Notes: a model not told the origin generated them from the sequence alone. A stretch of 64,000 nucleotides of DNA from Caulobacter sp. (GCA_017745235.1 JAGHZU010000015.1:63072-127071); one strand, 5' to 3'; positions 9,174 to 17,695 are shown, counted from the first letter of the stretch. Made by a program: numbers and translations.

Positions 9174-9572
9174 GGACCAGACGGTCTGTAAGCCGGGTTC
9201 TGTCTACGCCCGCCTCCCCGAGGGGAAGAAGGCGCGAGACGGCCATTCCTCTGGACCGCCCATTGCTGGACGGTTCTCGCGACCTACCCGGACCCTCTCA
9301 GCCAGTGACGGCCTATCCGACGCGAGGCCGGAGCGGGGTCCCTATTCGGTCTTGCTCCAGGCGGGGCTTGCCATGCCGTCCCTGTTGCCAGGTCCGCGGT
9401 GGGCTCTTACCCCACCCTTTCACCCTTCCCGCCCCGTAGGGAGGAGGTTTGCTTTCTGTGGCGCTATCCCTGGGATCGCTCCCGGCGGGCGTTACCCGCC
9501 GCCTTGTCACCGTGGAGCCCGGACTTTCCTCGACGCTGCGAGAGCGCCGCGGCCGTCCGACCATCTGGTCCG
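9174..9572 (-). ncRNA. rnpB: RNase P RNA (class A)
   Basis: Catalytic RNA that trims the 5' leader of precursor tRNAs together with RnpA. Read on the minus strand, the conserved 5' core GAGGAAAGTCCGGGCTCC lies near 9520-9540 and the 3' core AGAACCCGGCTTACAGACC near 9180-9205. The ends close the P1 helix: GGACCAGATGGTC at the 5' end pairs with GACCGTCTGGTCC at the 3' end, which sets the limits to within a few bases. Total length is about 400 nt, normal for a bacterial type A RNA. A TTGACC at 9602-9607 (minus strand) is correctly placed for a -35 element. Confidence 0.95.
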
Positions 9573-9610
9573 GGACGGTCTTTGACGGCGTATGGCCCGC
9601 AGGTCAACTT

Positions 9611-9988
9611 TCATCCGTCGGCGTGAAGGTTCCGGCGCGCCCCGGCCGCGGCCAGGGAGGCGACGGCGGCCAGGCCGACGACGGCGCCGAGCGCGACGAA
9701 GACGGCGACCTCCAACACGCCGGGGGCCAGTTGCCGCACCGTGACATCGTAGGGCAGCTTCTGGACCGTGCGGGCCATGTGGAAGCTGTTCAGCGCCCCC
9801 ACGAGCAGCCCCAAGGCGGGACCGGCGACGGCGAGGCCGGAGATGAGGCTACGCCAGGGACCGGACCGGACGCGGGCGAGCGCCGCCAGGACGGGCCCGG
9901 CGAGCACGGCCAGCATCAGGACGACAAGGACGACCTTCTGAGGCGTCGCAGCGTCGGCCAAGACCGATTCCAGCACCTGAACCGACAT
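9611..9988 (-). CDS. Small inner-membrane protein, possibly MotA/TolQ/ExbB-like
   Basis: 125 residues with about three hydrophobic segments (near 20-40, 47-67 and 95-118). The arrangement and the final glycine/alanine-rich helix recall the last helices of MotA/TolQ/ExbB proton-channel proteins, but the protein is shorter and I do not claim that function. Start: AGGAGG stands 6 nt before the ATG at 9988; an ATG two codons earlier (9994) abuts the AGGAGG and is less likely. A perfect TACA-N2-TGTA palindrome sits about 40-50 bp upstream, inside the promoter, suggesting control by a BlaI/MecI/CopY-type repressor. Confidence 0.65.
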   Translation of the reverse strand: MSVQVLESVLADAATPQKVVLVVLMLAVLAGPVLAALARVRSGPWRSLISGLAVAGPALGLLVGALNSFHMARTVQKLPYDVTVRQLAPGVLEVAVFVALGAVVGLAAVASLAAAGARRNLHADG

Positions 9989-10026
9989 GCGCATCCTCCT
10001 GAGCTCTTTCCGTCGCCGGAGAATGA

Positions 10027-10040
10027 ATTACAAATGTAAT
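10027..10040. promoter_or_regulatory. BlaI/MecI/CopY-type operator in a promoter
   Basis: The 14-bp perfect palindrome ATTACA-AA-TGTAAT contains TACA-N2-TGTA, the core recognised by BlaI/MecI/CopY winged-helix repressors. On the minus strand a TTGACT (10045-10050) stands upstream and a weak -10-like TAATTC falls 16 bp further, so the palindrome occupies the spacer and -10 region. The controlled gene is the small membrane protein starting at 9988. No such repressor is in this window. Confidence 0.6.
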
Positions 10041-10066
10041 TTATAGAGTCAAGACCCGGCCGGACC

Positions 10067-10696
10067 TCATGCCGGCCGGTAGGCCTGGGCCATCGCCCCG
10101 CCAGGGAAGGCGCGCGCGCTGACCAGCTCCAGGCGCAGAGGCGCGGCCAGGTCGGAGAACAGCGCCTGGCCCCGTCCCAGGGCCACAGGCGCCACCGCCA
10201 GGACGAACTGGTCGACCAGTCCCTGGGCGACGAGGCTGCGGGCGAAGCGGACGCCGCCGTGGGCGATGATCGGCTTGCCCGGCTGGGCCTTCAGCCGGGC
10301 GACCTCCTCGGCCAGGTCGCCGCCGGCCACCTGCGCCTGGCTCCAGCTTTCGCCGCCGGGCTGAAGCGCGGCCGACTGCGTGGCGCCGGCGCGGGCGTGG
10401 GCCTCTTCCAGGGCCGGACCTGGCGCGGCCTTCAGGATGTCCAGGCCCTGGCGCGAGAAGACGACCTTTGGGATCTCGTTCATCGGCGGGGCGAACGCGT
10501 CGGTCGAGGTCGGCCACCAGGCGGCCATGTCGCGAAAGCTGCGCGAGCCCATGATGTGCAGCCCGCCCGTCCAGAGCATCTCGACCGACCAGGCCTTGGC
10601 CTCCTGGTCGGCGCCGAACATCCAGGCGTTGCGCCCCTCCAGGTCGCTGACGAACCCGTCGAGCGAGATCGACATCTTCAGGATCAGGTCTCTCAT
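10067..10696 (-). CDS. Dihydrofolate reductase family protein (RibD C-terminal-like)
   Basis: A 209-residue cytoplasmic oxidoreductase-like protein. The N-terminus MRDLILKMSISLDGFVSD and the later IIAHGGVRFARSLVAQGLVDQ are hallmarks of the RibD_C/DHFR-like group, whose members bind NADPH. Such single-domain proteins are usually annotated as general dihydrofolate-reductase-family proteins, and the substrate is not predictable. AGGAGG precedes the ATG at 10696. It stands alone between the small membrane protein and the PaiB-like gene, with 25-145 bp of intergenic sequence on each side. Confidence 0.85.
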   Translation of the reverse strand: MRDLILKMSISLDGFVSDLEGRNAWMFGADQEAKAWSVEMLWTGGLHIMGSRSFRDMAAWWPTSTDAFAPPMNEIPKVVFSRQGLDILKAAPGPALEEAHARAGATQSAALQPGGESWSQAQVAGGDLAEEVARLKAQPGKPIIAHGGVRFARSLVAQGLVDQFVLAVAPVALGRGQALFSDLAAPLRLELVSARAFPGGAMAQAYRPA

Positions 10697-10839
10697 GGCG
10701 TCCTCCTCTTGATCGCTGCGACCCGAGGACGGATGGGGACGAGACGTTCCGACACCAATCCAGGCGATTTCAGACCCTGAGCTTCCTCATCCGGACCGCC
10801 CTGACGGAGCCCTGGTCGCCGCGCGAGCCTGGAAGCCGT

Positions 10840-11466
10840 CTACCCGTTTTCCTGCGCCGCTCGCATCAGCGCCGCCACCGGATCCTCGCCCAGGCCCGCG
10901 ATCGCCCCGGCGCGCTCTGCGTCCGTCTTGTTCTGGCCCAGCTTGAACGTGCCCTCCAGGCGCTCGACCGTCAGTCGGCAGCCGACGATGCCGCGCATCA
11001 TCGCCTCGAAGCGGCCGGGGGTCATCTTGTGGCGAGTCCAGGGGGTCTTGGGCAGGAGGCGGGCCTCCTCCTGGGCCGAAAGATCGTCGAGCAAGGCCAC
11101 GAACTCGTCGTTGGACAGCGGGGCCACCAGGCCCTCGGCCTCGACGCTGACATAGTTCCAGGTCGGGACCTGGTCGTCGGTCCCGTACCAGTCTGGACTG
11201 ACATAGGCGTGCGGCCCGGCCGCCAAGGCGACGGCGCGGAAACCCTGGACCAAGTGCGGGGCCAAGGCGTTGGCGCGCGAGAGGTGGAAGTCCAGCGCCA
11301 CCTCGCCCCCTCCGGCGCCGAAGCCGAGTTCGCGCACCACCACCGGCGCCTGGGCCACGAATGGGCGGCCGCCGACAGCGGCGGCCAGGGTCACGAAGCC
11401 GTTGGCGCGGACGAAGTCCAGCAGGCGCGTGCGGTCATCGACGCGGAAGGCCTTGGCCGGATGCAT
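10840..11466 (-). CDS. FMN-binding negative transcriptional regulator, PaiB family
   Basis: A 208-residue protein of the PaiB/FMN_bind_2 family, a flavin-reductase-like split-barrel fold. Supporting stretches are the N-terminal MHPAKAF, the central YVSPDWYG and VPTWNYVSVEAEG, and the C-terminal KLGQNK. PaiB of Bacillus was described as a negative regulator of sporulation and protease genes, but many family members are probably FMN- or haem-binding enzymes, so the regulatory name may not apply. The ATG at 11466 overlaps the end of the amidase gene by 1 bp, indicating one operon with the amidase and EamA genes. Confidence 0.88.
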   Translation of the reverse strand: MHPAKAFRVDDRTRLLDFVRANGFVTLAAAVGGRPFVAQAPVVVRELGFGAGGGEVALDFHLSRANALAPHLVQGFRAVALAAGPHAYVSPDWYGTDDQVPTWNYVSVEAEGLVAPLSNDEFVALLDDLSAQEEARLLPKTPWTRHKMTPGRFEAMMRGIVGCRLTVERLEGTFKLGQNKTDAERAGAIAGLGEDPVAALMRAAQENG

Positions 11467-12185
11467 CAGCCGCCGGCCCGCAACAGGGCGACCAGGCGCG
11501 CGCGGGTTTCGCCGTCGGCGATCCCGTCGAAGCGGCTCTGCAGCCAATGGCGCTGGAAGGCGGCCACCACCGTCTCGGTCCACTCGTCGTAGACGCCGGA
11601 CGGGGCGCAATTGTAGCCCAGGCGGGTCAGGCCGGCCTGGAGCGCGAAGACGCCGGTCCCCTCCTCGCCCCGCCCCAGCGGCGCGCCGGGCGACGGCGGC
11701 GGCTCCACCCAGAGGCCATGGCCGGCCTCGGCCAGGCGCTTCCACGGGAAGCGTTCGCCCGGGTCGATCTTGCGGCCGGGGGCGATGTCGGAATGGCCCA
11801 GGATGCGGTCGTCGTCGATCGTCCAGCGCGAGCGGATGTCGGCCAGCAGGTTGATGACGGCGTCGATCTGGGCGTCAGGGAAGTCGCGATAGCCGAACTC
11901 GTGGCCGGGATTGACGATCTCGATGCCGATCGAGGCGGAGTTGATGTCCTTGACGCCCTTCCAGAAGGCCGCGCCGGCGTGCCAGGCCCGGCGCTCCTCG
12001 GGCACCAGGCGGAAGACCCGTCCGTCCTCCTCGACCAGGTAGTGGGCGCTGACCTTGGCCTCCGGATCGCACAGCCGCGCCAGGGCCGCCTCGCCGCTCT
12101 GCATGCCGGTGTAGTGCAGGACCACGCAGTCGGGCACGGCCTTGCGGGCGTCGAAATTCGGCGAGGGGGCGTCGATGAGGTTCAT
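11466..12185 (-). CDS. N-acetylmuramoyl-L-alanine amidase, AmiD/AmpD type, with peptidoglycan-binding domain
   Basis: Zinc amidase that cleaves the bond between MurNAc and L-alanine. Residues 20-160 form an Amidase_2 domain with VVLHYTG, SAHYLVEEDG, IGIEIVNPG and a late GHSDIAPGRKIDPG, which carries zinc ligands. Residues about 175-235 look like a PG_binding_1 domain (GVFALQAGLTRLGY, then VVAAFQRHW). No signal peptide is evident, so it may act in the cytoplasm on recycled anhydromuropeptides like AmpD, although the extra binding domain is more AmiD-like. Start ATG 12185 overlaps the EamA gene stop (ATGA). Confidence 0.88.
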   Translation of the reverse strand: MNLIDAPSPNFDARKAVPDCVVLHYTGMQSGEAALARLCDPEAKVSAHYLVEEDGRVFRLVPEERRAWHAGAAFWKGVKDINSASIGIEIVNPGHEFGYRDFPDAQIDAVINLLADIRSRWTIDDDRILGHSDIAPGRKIDPGERFPWKRLAEAGHGLWVEPPPSPGAPLGRGEEGTGVFALQAGLTRLGYNCAPSGVYDEWTETVVAAFQRHWLQSRFDGIADGETRARLVALLRAGG

Positions 12186-13075
12186 TGCGAACGGTTCCTC
12201 GTCAGAAGCAGCAGCGGCATCACCTGGTTCCTGCGCAGGGCGATGATCAGAACCCCCACTAGCGCCAGGATCGTGCCGATTCCCATCCGAATATCGAAAT
12301 GATCGTGTGTCACCGCCACGCCCAGGCCGATCGTCAGCAGCGGCGTCATCAAGGTGAGCGGGGCGATCAGGTTGGCCTCGTACCGCTGGATCAGGCCGTA
12401 ATAGGCGGTGTGGGCCAGGACCGAGACCACCAGGGCCGAGAACAGCACCGCGGCCACGAAGGGCCAGCCGGCGTGGATGGCGGCGGCCGGGGCGCCCGGC
12501 TCGATCAGGACGCTGAGCGCCGCCAGGGGCAGGATCGAGGTGGCCCCGACCCAGGCCTGGAACTGCAAAGGCTTCACGCCCTCGATCTGCTTCATCATCA
12601 CCGCCCCCAGCGAGCCGGTGAAGGCCGAGCCGACGATGAACCACAGGCCGGGCGACAGTTGCAGGCCGTGCGGGTTCCACATCACCACCACCGCCCCCGT
12701 CAGGGTCAGGGCGATGCCCAGGCCGCGCCGCCAGCGCACGCTCTCGCCCAGCATCAGCATCGAGAGCATCGTCGTGAACGGCACGCCCAGTTGCACCACC
12801 ACCGCCGCGGCCGAGGGCGAGGCGGTCTTGAAGCCCATGAACAGGAGGGCGAAGTTCCCAGCCCCCATCAGCAGGCCGACCACCGCGATGCGCCAGGCCG
12901 GCCGGGGCGCGGGCAGCAGCCACCGCGCCGTCACCGCCGCGACGATGGCGAACCGCACCGCCGCATAGAACAGCGGCGGCACGCCCCAGTGAGCCACCAC
13001 GATTTTCGAGATGATGTTGTTGCAGGCCCAGACCAGGCAGACCAGGACCAGCAAACCGAAGTCGCGCAAGGACAT
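12182..13075 (-). CDS. EamA-family (DMT superfamily) inner-membrane transporter
   Basis: 297 residues made almost entirely of hydrophobic helices, with the ten-helix, two-repeat pattern of EamA transporters; the first helix carries LVWACNNIISK and the second repeat LTPL-type helices. Members export or import small metabolites, often amino acids or purines; the substrate cannot be read from sequence. The ATG at 13075 is chosen because the preceding residues of the longer frame are not hydrophobic and lie in the divergent promoter region shared with the monooxygenase. It overlaps the downstream amidase gene by 4 bp. Confidence 0.88.
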   Translation of the reverse strand: MSLRDFGLLVLVCLVWACNNIISKIVVAHWGVPPLFYAAVRFAIVAAVTARWLLPAPRPAWRIAVVGLLMGAGNFALLFMGFKTASPSAAAVVVQLGVPFTTMLSMLMLGESVRWRRGLGIALTLTGAVVVMWNPHGLQLSPGLWFIVGSAFTGSLGAVMMKQIEGVKPLQFQAWVGATSILPLAALSVLIEPGAPAAAIHAGWPFVAAVLFSALVVSVLAHTAYYGLIQRYEANLIAPLTLMTPLLTIGLGVAVTHDHFDIRMGIGTILALVGVLIIALRRNQVMPLLLLTRNRSQ

Positions 13076-13144
13076 GGCCCGAGCGCATACGCGTCCCGAA
13101 CGGCTGTTTGCAACGAAAACCGACAGGCCCGTCAATTGTGTCGG

Positions 13145-13189
13145 TTGACGTAAGGGATAAACGGCCGTTTGATAGTGAACAGCGTTCAC
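13145..13189 (+). promoter_or_regulatory. Promoter with two palindromes upstream of the monooxygenase
   Basis: A -35-like TTGACG at 13145-13150 is followed at about 18 bp by TTGATA. Two palindromes overlap this promoter: AAACGGCCGTTT at 13159-13170 (perfect, 12 bp) in the spacer, and GTGAAC-AGC-GTTCAC at 13175-13189 (perfect 6-bp arms) just after the -10. The second has the size and form of a TetR-family operator. It precedes the monooxygenase ATG at 13240 by 50 bp; no regulator gene is adjacent. Confidence 0.55.
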
Positions 13190-13239
13190 ATATCACAAGC
13201 GTCCGGAGAACCGGACCACATGAGCAAGGGCGGAAGCGG

Positions 13240-14721
13240 ATGGCGATCGAGCATTTCGACGTACTGATCGTGGGCGCGGGGCTGTCGGGCATCGGCGCGG
13301 CCTACCACCTGCAACGCGACTGCCCGGGCAAGTCCTACGCGATCCTGGAGGCCCGCGGCGCCATCGGCGGCACCTGGGACCTGTTCCGCTATCCCGGCAT
13401 CCGCTCCGACAGCGACATGTACACCCTGGGCTACGCCTTCAAGCCGTGGCGCGAGGCCAAGGCCATCGCCGACGGCCCCTCGATCCTGCGCTACGTGCGC
13501 GAGACGGCCGACGAGAACGGCATCACCCCGCACATCCGCTTCGGCCACAAGGTCAAGCGCGCCAGCTGGTCGTCGGAGACGGCGACCTGGACCGTCGAGG
13601 CCGAGCACGAGGGCCGGATCGTCCAGGTCAGCTGCGGCTTCCTGTCGATGTGCAGCGGCTACTACAACTACGACGCCGGCTATACGCCCGACTTCCCGGG
13701 GGTCGAGCGCTACAAGGGCCGGCTGGTCCATCCCCAGCACTGGCCCACCGACCTGGACTACGCCGGCAAGTCGGTGGTGGTGATCGGCAGCGGCGCGACC
13801 GCCGTGACCCTGGTGCCGGAAATGGCCAAGACGGCCTCGCACGTGACCATGCTGCAGCGCTCGCCGACCTATGTGGTCTCCCGTCCGGCCGAGGACGGCC
13901 TGGCCAACTGGATGCGCCGCCACCTGCCCGCCATGACCGCCTACGGCATCACGCGGTGGAAGAACGTGCTGATGCAGATGCTGTTCTTCAACATCGCCCG
14001 CAAGAAGCCGGAGAAGACCAAGGAGCGACTGCTGGGGCTCGTTCGCGACTACCTGGGGCCGGACTACGACGTGGCCACGCACTTCACGCCCCGCTACAAT
14101 CCGTGGGACCAGCGCCTGTGCCTGGTGCCCGACGCCGACCTGTTCGACTCGCTGAAGGCGGGAACCAGCTCGGTCGTCACCGACCAGATCGAGACCTTCA
14201 CCGAGGACGGCCTGCTGCTGAAGTCCGGCCAGACCCTGAAGGCCGACGTGATCGTCACCGCCACGGGCCTGCGCATGCAGTTGCTGGGCGAGATGGAGAT
14301 GGTGGTCGACGGCCGGAAGATCGCTCCGCACGAGACCACCAGCTACAAGGGCATGATGTTCAGCGACGTGCCGAACCTGGCCTCGACCTTCGGCTACACC
14401 AATGCCAGTTGGACGCTGAAGGCCGACCTGACGGCGGAATATGTCTGCCGCCTGTTGAAATACATGGACCGCACCGGCGCCCAGATCTGCACCCCGCGCC
14501 TGCCCGAGGGCCAGATGGAGGTCGAGCCGTGGCTCGACTTCTCGTCGGGCTACGTGCAGCGGGCCCTGAAGATCCTGCCCAAGCAGGGCGCCAGGACGCC
14601 GTGGAAGGTGCACCAGAACTACGCCATGGACATGATGACCCTGCGCCACGGCAAGGTCGACGACGGCGCCATGGAGTTCTCCAAGGCTCGCGTCCCGGCC
14701 TCGGCGAAGGTGGCGGCTTAG
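13240..14721 (+). CDS. Flavin-containing monooxygenase, Baeyer-Villiger type
   Basis: A 493-residue FAD/NADPH-dependent oxygenase that likely inserts oxygen into ketones or oxidises heteroatoms. The FAD-binding GAGLSG is at 12-17, GGTWDLFRYPG at 43-53, the Baeyer-Villiger fingerprint (F/Y)xGxxxHxxxWP appears as YKGRLVHPQHWP at 158-169, and the NADPH-binding GSGATA is at 183-188. The start is the ATG at 13240, preceded by GGGCGGAAGCGG; the frame is open upstream but includes the palindromic promoter. It is a single-gene unit divergent from the EamA operon. The substrate is unknown. Confidence 0.9.
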   Translation: MAIEHFDVLIVGAGLSGIGAAYHLQRDCPGKSYAILEARGAIGGTWDLFRYPGIRSDSDMYTLGYAFKPWREAKAIADGPSILRYVRETADENGITPHIRFGHKVKRASWSSETATWTVEAEHEGRIVQVSCGFLSMCSGYYNYDAGYTPDFPGVERYKGRLVHPQHWPTDLDYAGKSVVVIGSGATAVTLVPEMAKTASHVTMLQRSPTYVVSRPAEDGLANWMRRHLPAMTAYGITRWKNVLMQMLFFNIARKKPEKTKERLLGLVRDYLGPDYDVATHFTPRYNPWDQRLCLVPDADLFDSLKAGTSSVVTDQIETFTEDGLLLKSGQTLKADVIVTATGLRMQLLGEMEMVVDGRKIAPHETTSYKGMMFSDVPNLASTFGYTNASWTLKADLTAEYVCRLLKYMDRTGAQICTPRLPEGQMEVEPWLDFSSGYVQRALKILPKQGARTPWKVHQNYAMDMMTLRHGKVDDGAMEFSKARVPASAKVAA

Positions 14722-14870
14722 GAGCGCTCCCTCCGCCAATTCGACCGCCGATGTGGGGGTTTCGCCGTATGGCGACATGGGGCCATCCGCTGATCCCCAT
14801 GGGCGCGCCCGGTCCCTACCGACCTGATCCGGGTTGACCTTCCGCGGCCTCCCGCCCGACCTGTCCGTGC

Positions 14871-15491
14871 CTAGAGGTAGTTGCGGATCGCCAGGGCGCC
14901 CTCGAAGGGCGCCGCCAGGTCGCCGACGATCGCCACCCGGGCGCCGGCCGCCCTGCCGGCCGCGACGCCGGCGGGCGAGTCCTCGAACACCAGGCATTCG
15001 CCGATCGGCGCGCCCAGCCGCTCGGCCGCCTTCAGGAAACCCTCCGGATGCGGCTTGCCCCGCCGGACGTCTTCGGCGGCGAGAAAGTGATCGGGAATCG
15101 GCAGGCCGGCGGCGCGCAGGCGCGTCTCGGCCAGCGCCCGGGGCGCGGAGGTCACGATCGCCCAGCGGGCCGGGTCCAGCCCCGCCAGCAGCGCCTGGAC
15201 GCCGGCGATCGCCGCCACGCCCTCGGTGTCGTCCAGTTCGGCCTGTAACAGCCAGCGGGCCTCGGCCTCGATGTCCATGCCGGGACGGGCGAAACGGCTG
15301 AGGCTGTCGCGATATTGCAGGCCCTGGCAGACGGCGAGGACCTGCGCCGGGTCGTGTCCGTGACGCAGCGCCCAGGCCGTCCACACCCGCTCCACGACCG
15401 CCGAGGAATCCAGCAGGGTGCCGTCCATGTCGAACAGGAAGGCGGCGTAGGCGCGGCCGCGGAAGACCGGAGCGCGATCGGGTTCTGTCAT
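14871..15491 (-). CDS. HAD-superfamily hydrolase (sugar-phosphatase-like)
   Basis: 206 residues. The nucleophile motif DMDGTLLDS is at 21-29, motif II VTSAPRA in the middle, and motifs III/IV RRGKPHPEGF and EDSPAGVAAG follow; this set is typical of the subfamily IA phosphatases that act on sugar phosphates or 2-deoxyglucose-6-phosphate. It lies 35 bp downstream of the MFS transporter on the same strand and behind a DeoR regulator, an arrangement often seen for sugar or polyol uptake with phosphate detoxification. The precise substrate is not inferable. Confidence 0.85.
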   Translation of the reverse strand: MTEPDRAPVFRGRAYAAFLFDMDGTLLDSSAVVERVWTAWALRHGHDPAQVLAVCQGLQYRDSLSRFARPGMDIEAEARWLLQAELDDTEGVAAIAGVQALLAGLDPARWAIVTSAPRALAETRLRAAGLPIPDHFLAAEDVRRGKPHPEGFLKAAERLGAPIGECLVFEDSPAGVAAGRAAGARVAIVGDLAAPFEGALAIRNYL

Positions 15492-15526
15492 GACGGACTC
15501 CTTGCGTCGTTGCGGGGAAAGGCGGG

Positions 15527-16666
15527 TCAGGCCGGGCGGTCGGTCACCCGGCCGGCCAGGATCGGGGTCAGGGCGAACAGGATGGCCAGCAGCCAGAAGG
15601 CGCCGTGCAGTCCGGTGGTCCTGGCGAGGCCGCCAATGCCCGCGGGGCCGATCAGGATGCCGGCGTAGCCGATGGTCGACAGGACCGAGATCGCCTGGGC
15701 CGAAGGCATGGCCGTCTGGGTTCCGGCCAGGCGAAACAGCACCGGCACGATGTTGGAGGCTCCCAGGCCGATCAGGACGAAGCCTGCCAGGGCCAGCCAG
15801 GCGACGGGCACGGTCAGCAGCACCGCGAAGCCGGCCACCGCGACCAGCCCGCCCCACCGCAGCACGGCGCGGTCGCCCAGCTTCGCCACGGTCCGGTCGC
15901 CGGCGAAGCGGCCGGCGGTCATGGCGATGGAGAACAGCATGTAGCCGATCCCGCCTTGGGCCACCGCCACCAGTCCGGCCTTGGTGATCAGCAGCGCGCT
16001 CCAGTCCAGCATCGCGCCCTCGGCCAGGAACGTCGCCCCGGCCAGCAGCGACAGCAAAACGACGGCGCCGCGCGGAACGGCGAACCTCGCCCCCTCCGGA
16101 TCGCCCTTGGCCCGCACCAGGCGCGGCGCGGCCAGCGCCATGGCCGCCAGCATCAGCGCGGCGTTGACCAGCACCCCCGCCAGCGGGGCCAGGCCGGCCG
16201 ACAACATCAGGGTCATGGAGGTCGCTCCCGCGAACCCTCCGATGCTGTAGAGCGCGTGGAAGCCGGACATCAGCGGCCGCTGCGCCGCCCGCTCGACGTC
16301 GACCGCGTGGACGTTGATCGCCACGTCCAGCGATCCGAGGGCCGCGCCGAAAGCGAACAGGGCCGAGCCGAGGGCGAGAGGCGTTCCAGCCACCGCCAGG
16401 AACGGCAGGAACACGGCCACGCCCAGGCCGCCCAGGATGACGATGGGCCGGCTGCCGAACCGGGCGGCCAGCGCGCCCGTCGCCGACATGGTCAGCACCG
16501 AGCCCAGGCCCAGGCAAAGCAGCATCATGCCCATGGCTCCGTCGTCGATGCCAAGTCGCGCCTTGGCGAAGGGCACCAGCGGGGCCCAGGAGGCCACGCC
16601 GAAGCCGGCGACGAGGAAGGACAGGCGCGTGGCGAGACGCGCCGCCGGGGAGGACGGCGTCACCAT
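15527..16666 (-). CDS. MFS transporter (YbjJ-like)
   Basis: A 379-residue inner-membrane transporter with about twelve hydrophobic segments. The N-terminal SFLVAGFGVASWAPLVPFAK and the loop AARFGSRP between helices 2 and 3 match the YbjJ-like branch of the major facilitator superfamily. Its neighbours are a downstream HAD phosphatase (35 bp) and an upstream DeoR regulator (32 bp), so the three are probably one operon. Substrate unknown; a sugar or sugar alcohol would fit the context. Confidence 0.87.
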   Translation of the reverse strand: MVTPSSPAARLATRLSFLVAGFGVASWAPLVPFAKARLGIDDGAMGMMLLCLGLGSVLTMSATGALAARFGSRPIVILGGLGVAVFLPFLAVAGTPLALGSALFAFGAALGSLDVAINVHAVDVERAAQRPLMSGFHALYSIGGFAGATSMTLMLSAGLAPLAGVLVNAALMLAAMALAAPRLVRAKGDPEGARFAVPRGAVVLLSLLAGATFLAEGAMLDWSALLITKAGLVAVAQGGIGYMLFSIAMTAGRFAGDRTVAKLGDRAVLRWGGLVAVAGFAVLLTVPVAWLALAGFVLIGLGASNIVPVLFRLAGTQTAMPSAQAISVLSTIGYAGILIGPAGIGGLARTTGLHGAFWLLAILFALTPILAGRVTDRPA

Positions 16667-16698
16667 GGTGAGCTCCGGATAGATAGGTGCGAGCTGGC

Positions 16699-17463
16699 CT
16701 AGGCCAGGATGATCCTGGCCCCGCCCTGGGCGAGGCCGTCGCGAACGGGCGGCGGCGCGTCAGCCTCGAGGATCAGGGTGTCGAAGGCCTCGAGCGGCGC
16801 GACCCGGTGGGGGGCGCGGGTCTCGAGCTTCTCGTTGAGCGCCATCAGCACGATGGCCTCGCTGGCTCCGACCAGGGCGCGCTTGAAGGCCGCATCGCCG
16901 GCGTCGAAGATGCACGCCCCATGCCGGGCCGACAGCGCGCAGGCGCCCAGGAAGCAGCGGTCGATGCTGAGCTGCTGGACCGCCATCACCGCGGAAGCGT
17001 CGACCACCCCGCCAACCTCGCGGTTCACCTCACCGCCCAGGATCATGAAATCCAGGCTCTGGCGCTCGAACAGCACCGAGGCGATCGGCACGGAATTGGT
17101 GATGACCCTCAGGCCCAGGTCGTCGGGCAATTCGGCGGCCAGGGCCAGGTTGGCGCTGCCGTTGTCGAGGAAGATCGCCTCGCCGGGCCCGACCAGGCGG
17201 GCGGCCGCGCGGGCCAGGGCCCGCTTGCGCTCGACGTCCTCGACGGCGCGCACGTTCATCGGCGCCGAGATGGGCGAGATCGGCAAGGCGCCGCCATAGA
17301 CCCGGCGACAGCGCCCGTCGGCAGCCAGGGCCCGCAGGTCACGCCGGATGGCGTCCTCGGAAACCGAGAACTCCTCGGCCAGCACCGCCGCCACGACGGT
17401 CTGGCCCTGGTCCAGGCGCCGGGCGATCAGTTCGCGACGAGCAACGGGAGGCGTATCGTTCAT
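16699..17463 (-). CDS. DeoR/GlpR-family transcriptional regulator
   Basis: 254 residues. The N-terminal helix-turn-helix has the family signature RRELIARRL, VAAVLAEEFSVSEDAIRRDLRALAADG, and is followed by a DeoR C-terminal sugar-phosphate-sensing domain (IFLDNGSANLALA, ITNSVPIASVL). Such proteins repress sugar catabolism genes and are released by phosphorylated sugars. I choose the ATG at 17463 (MNDTPPVARR); the longer frame to 17499 would overlap the operator repeats. Two copies of CGTGCAYAAAYGTGC lie upstream and are the likely binding sites. Probably controls itself and the MFS and HAD genes downstream. Confidence 0.9.
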   Translation of the reverse strand: MNDTPPVARRELIARRLDQGQTVVAAVLAEEFSVSEDAIRRDLRALAADGRCRRVYGGALPISPISAPMNVRAVEDVERKRALARAAARLVGPGEAIFLDNGSANLALAAELPDDLGLRVITNSVPIASVLFERQSLDFMILGGEVNREVGGVVDASAVMAVQQLSIDRCFLGACALSARHGACIFDAGDAAFKRALVGASEAIVLMALNEKLETRAPHRVAPLEAFDTLILEADAPPPVRDGLAQGGARIILA

Positions 17464-17477
17464 GCCGCACGTCATAT

Positions 17478-17577
17478 CGTGCATAAACGTGCATTTCAAG
17501 GCGAAAATCGGCGGAAAGAAATCCGTCTTACTCAGAAACCGGCACTATCACGGCCCAACTTCGCACATTTGTGCACG
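17478..17577. promoter_or_regulatory. Pair of inverted operator copies upstream of the DeoR regulator
   Basis: CGTGCATAAACGTGC occurs at 17478-17492 on the + strand and CGTGCACAAATGTGC on the minus strand within 17562-17577, giving consensus CGTGCAYAAAYGTGC. Each copy contains two GTGC elements 10 bp apart. The two copies face each other with about 70 bp between them, immediately upstream of the DeoR start, a layout that suits repression by looping. Inferred from repeat structure only. Confidence 0.55.
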
Positions 17578-17695
17578 TTTTTAGAGCTTGCGTGCGCGAT
17601 TTCAGGCTCGGAACGCCCGCTCACGGTCGCAGCCCTAAGATCGCGAAGCTGAGCCGCCATCCACGAGCCCGGGATGGCGACGAGGGGAACGCTCC

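Noticed and set aside
9172..9585. Open frames across the RNase P RNA
   Set aside because: The region is explained by rnpB; conserved RNA cores and P1 pairing account for the sequence.
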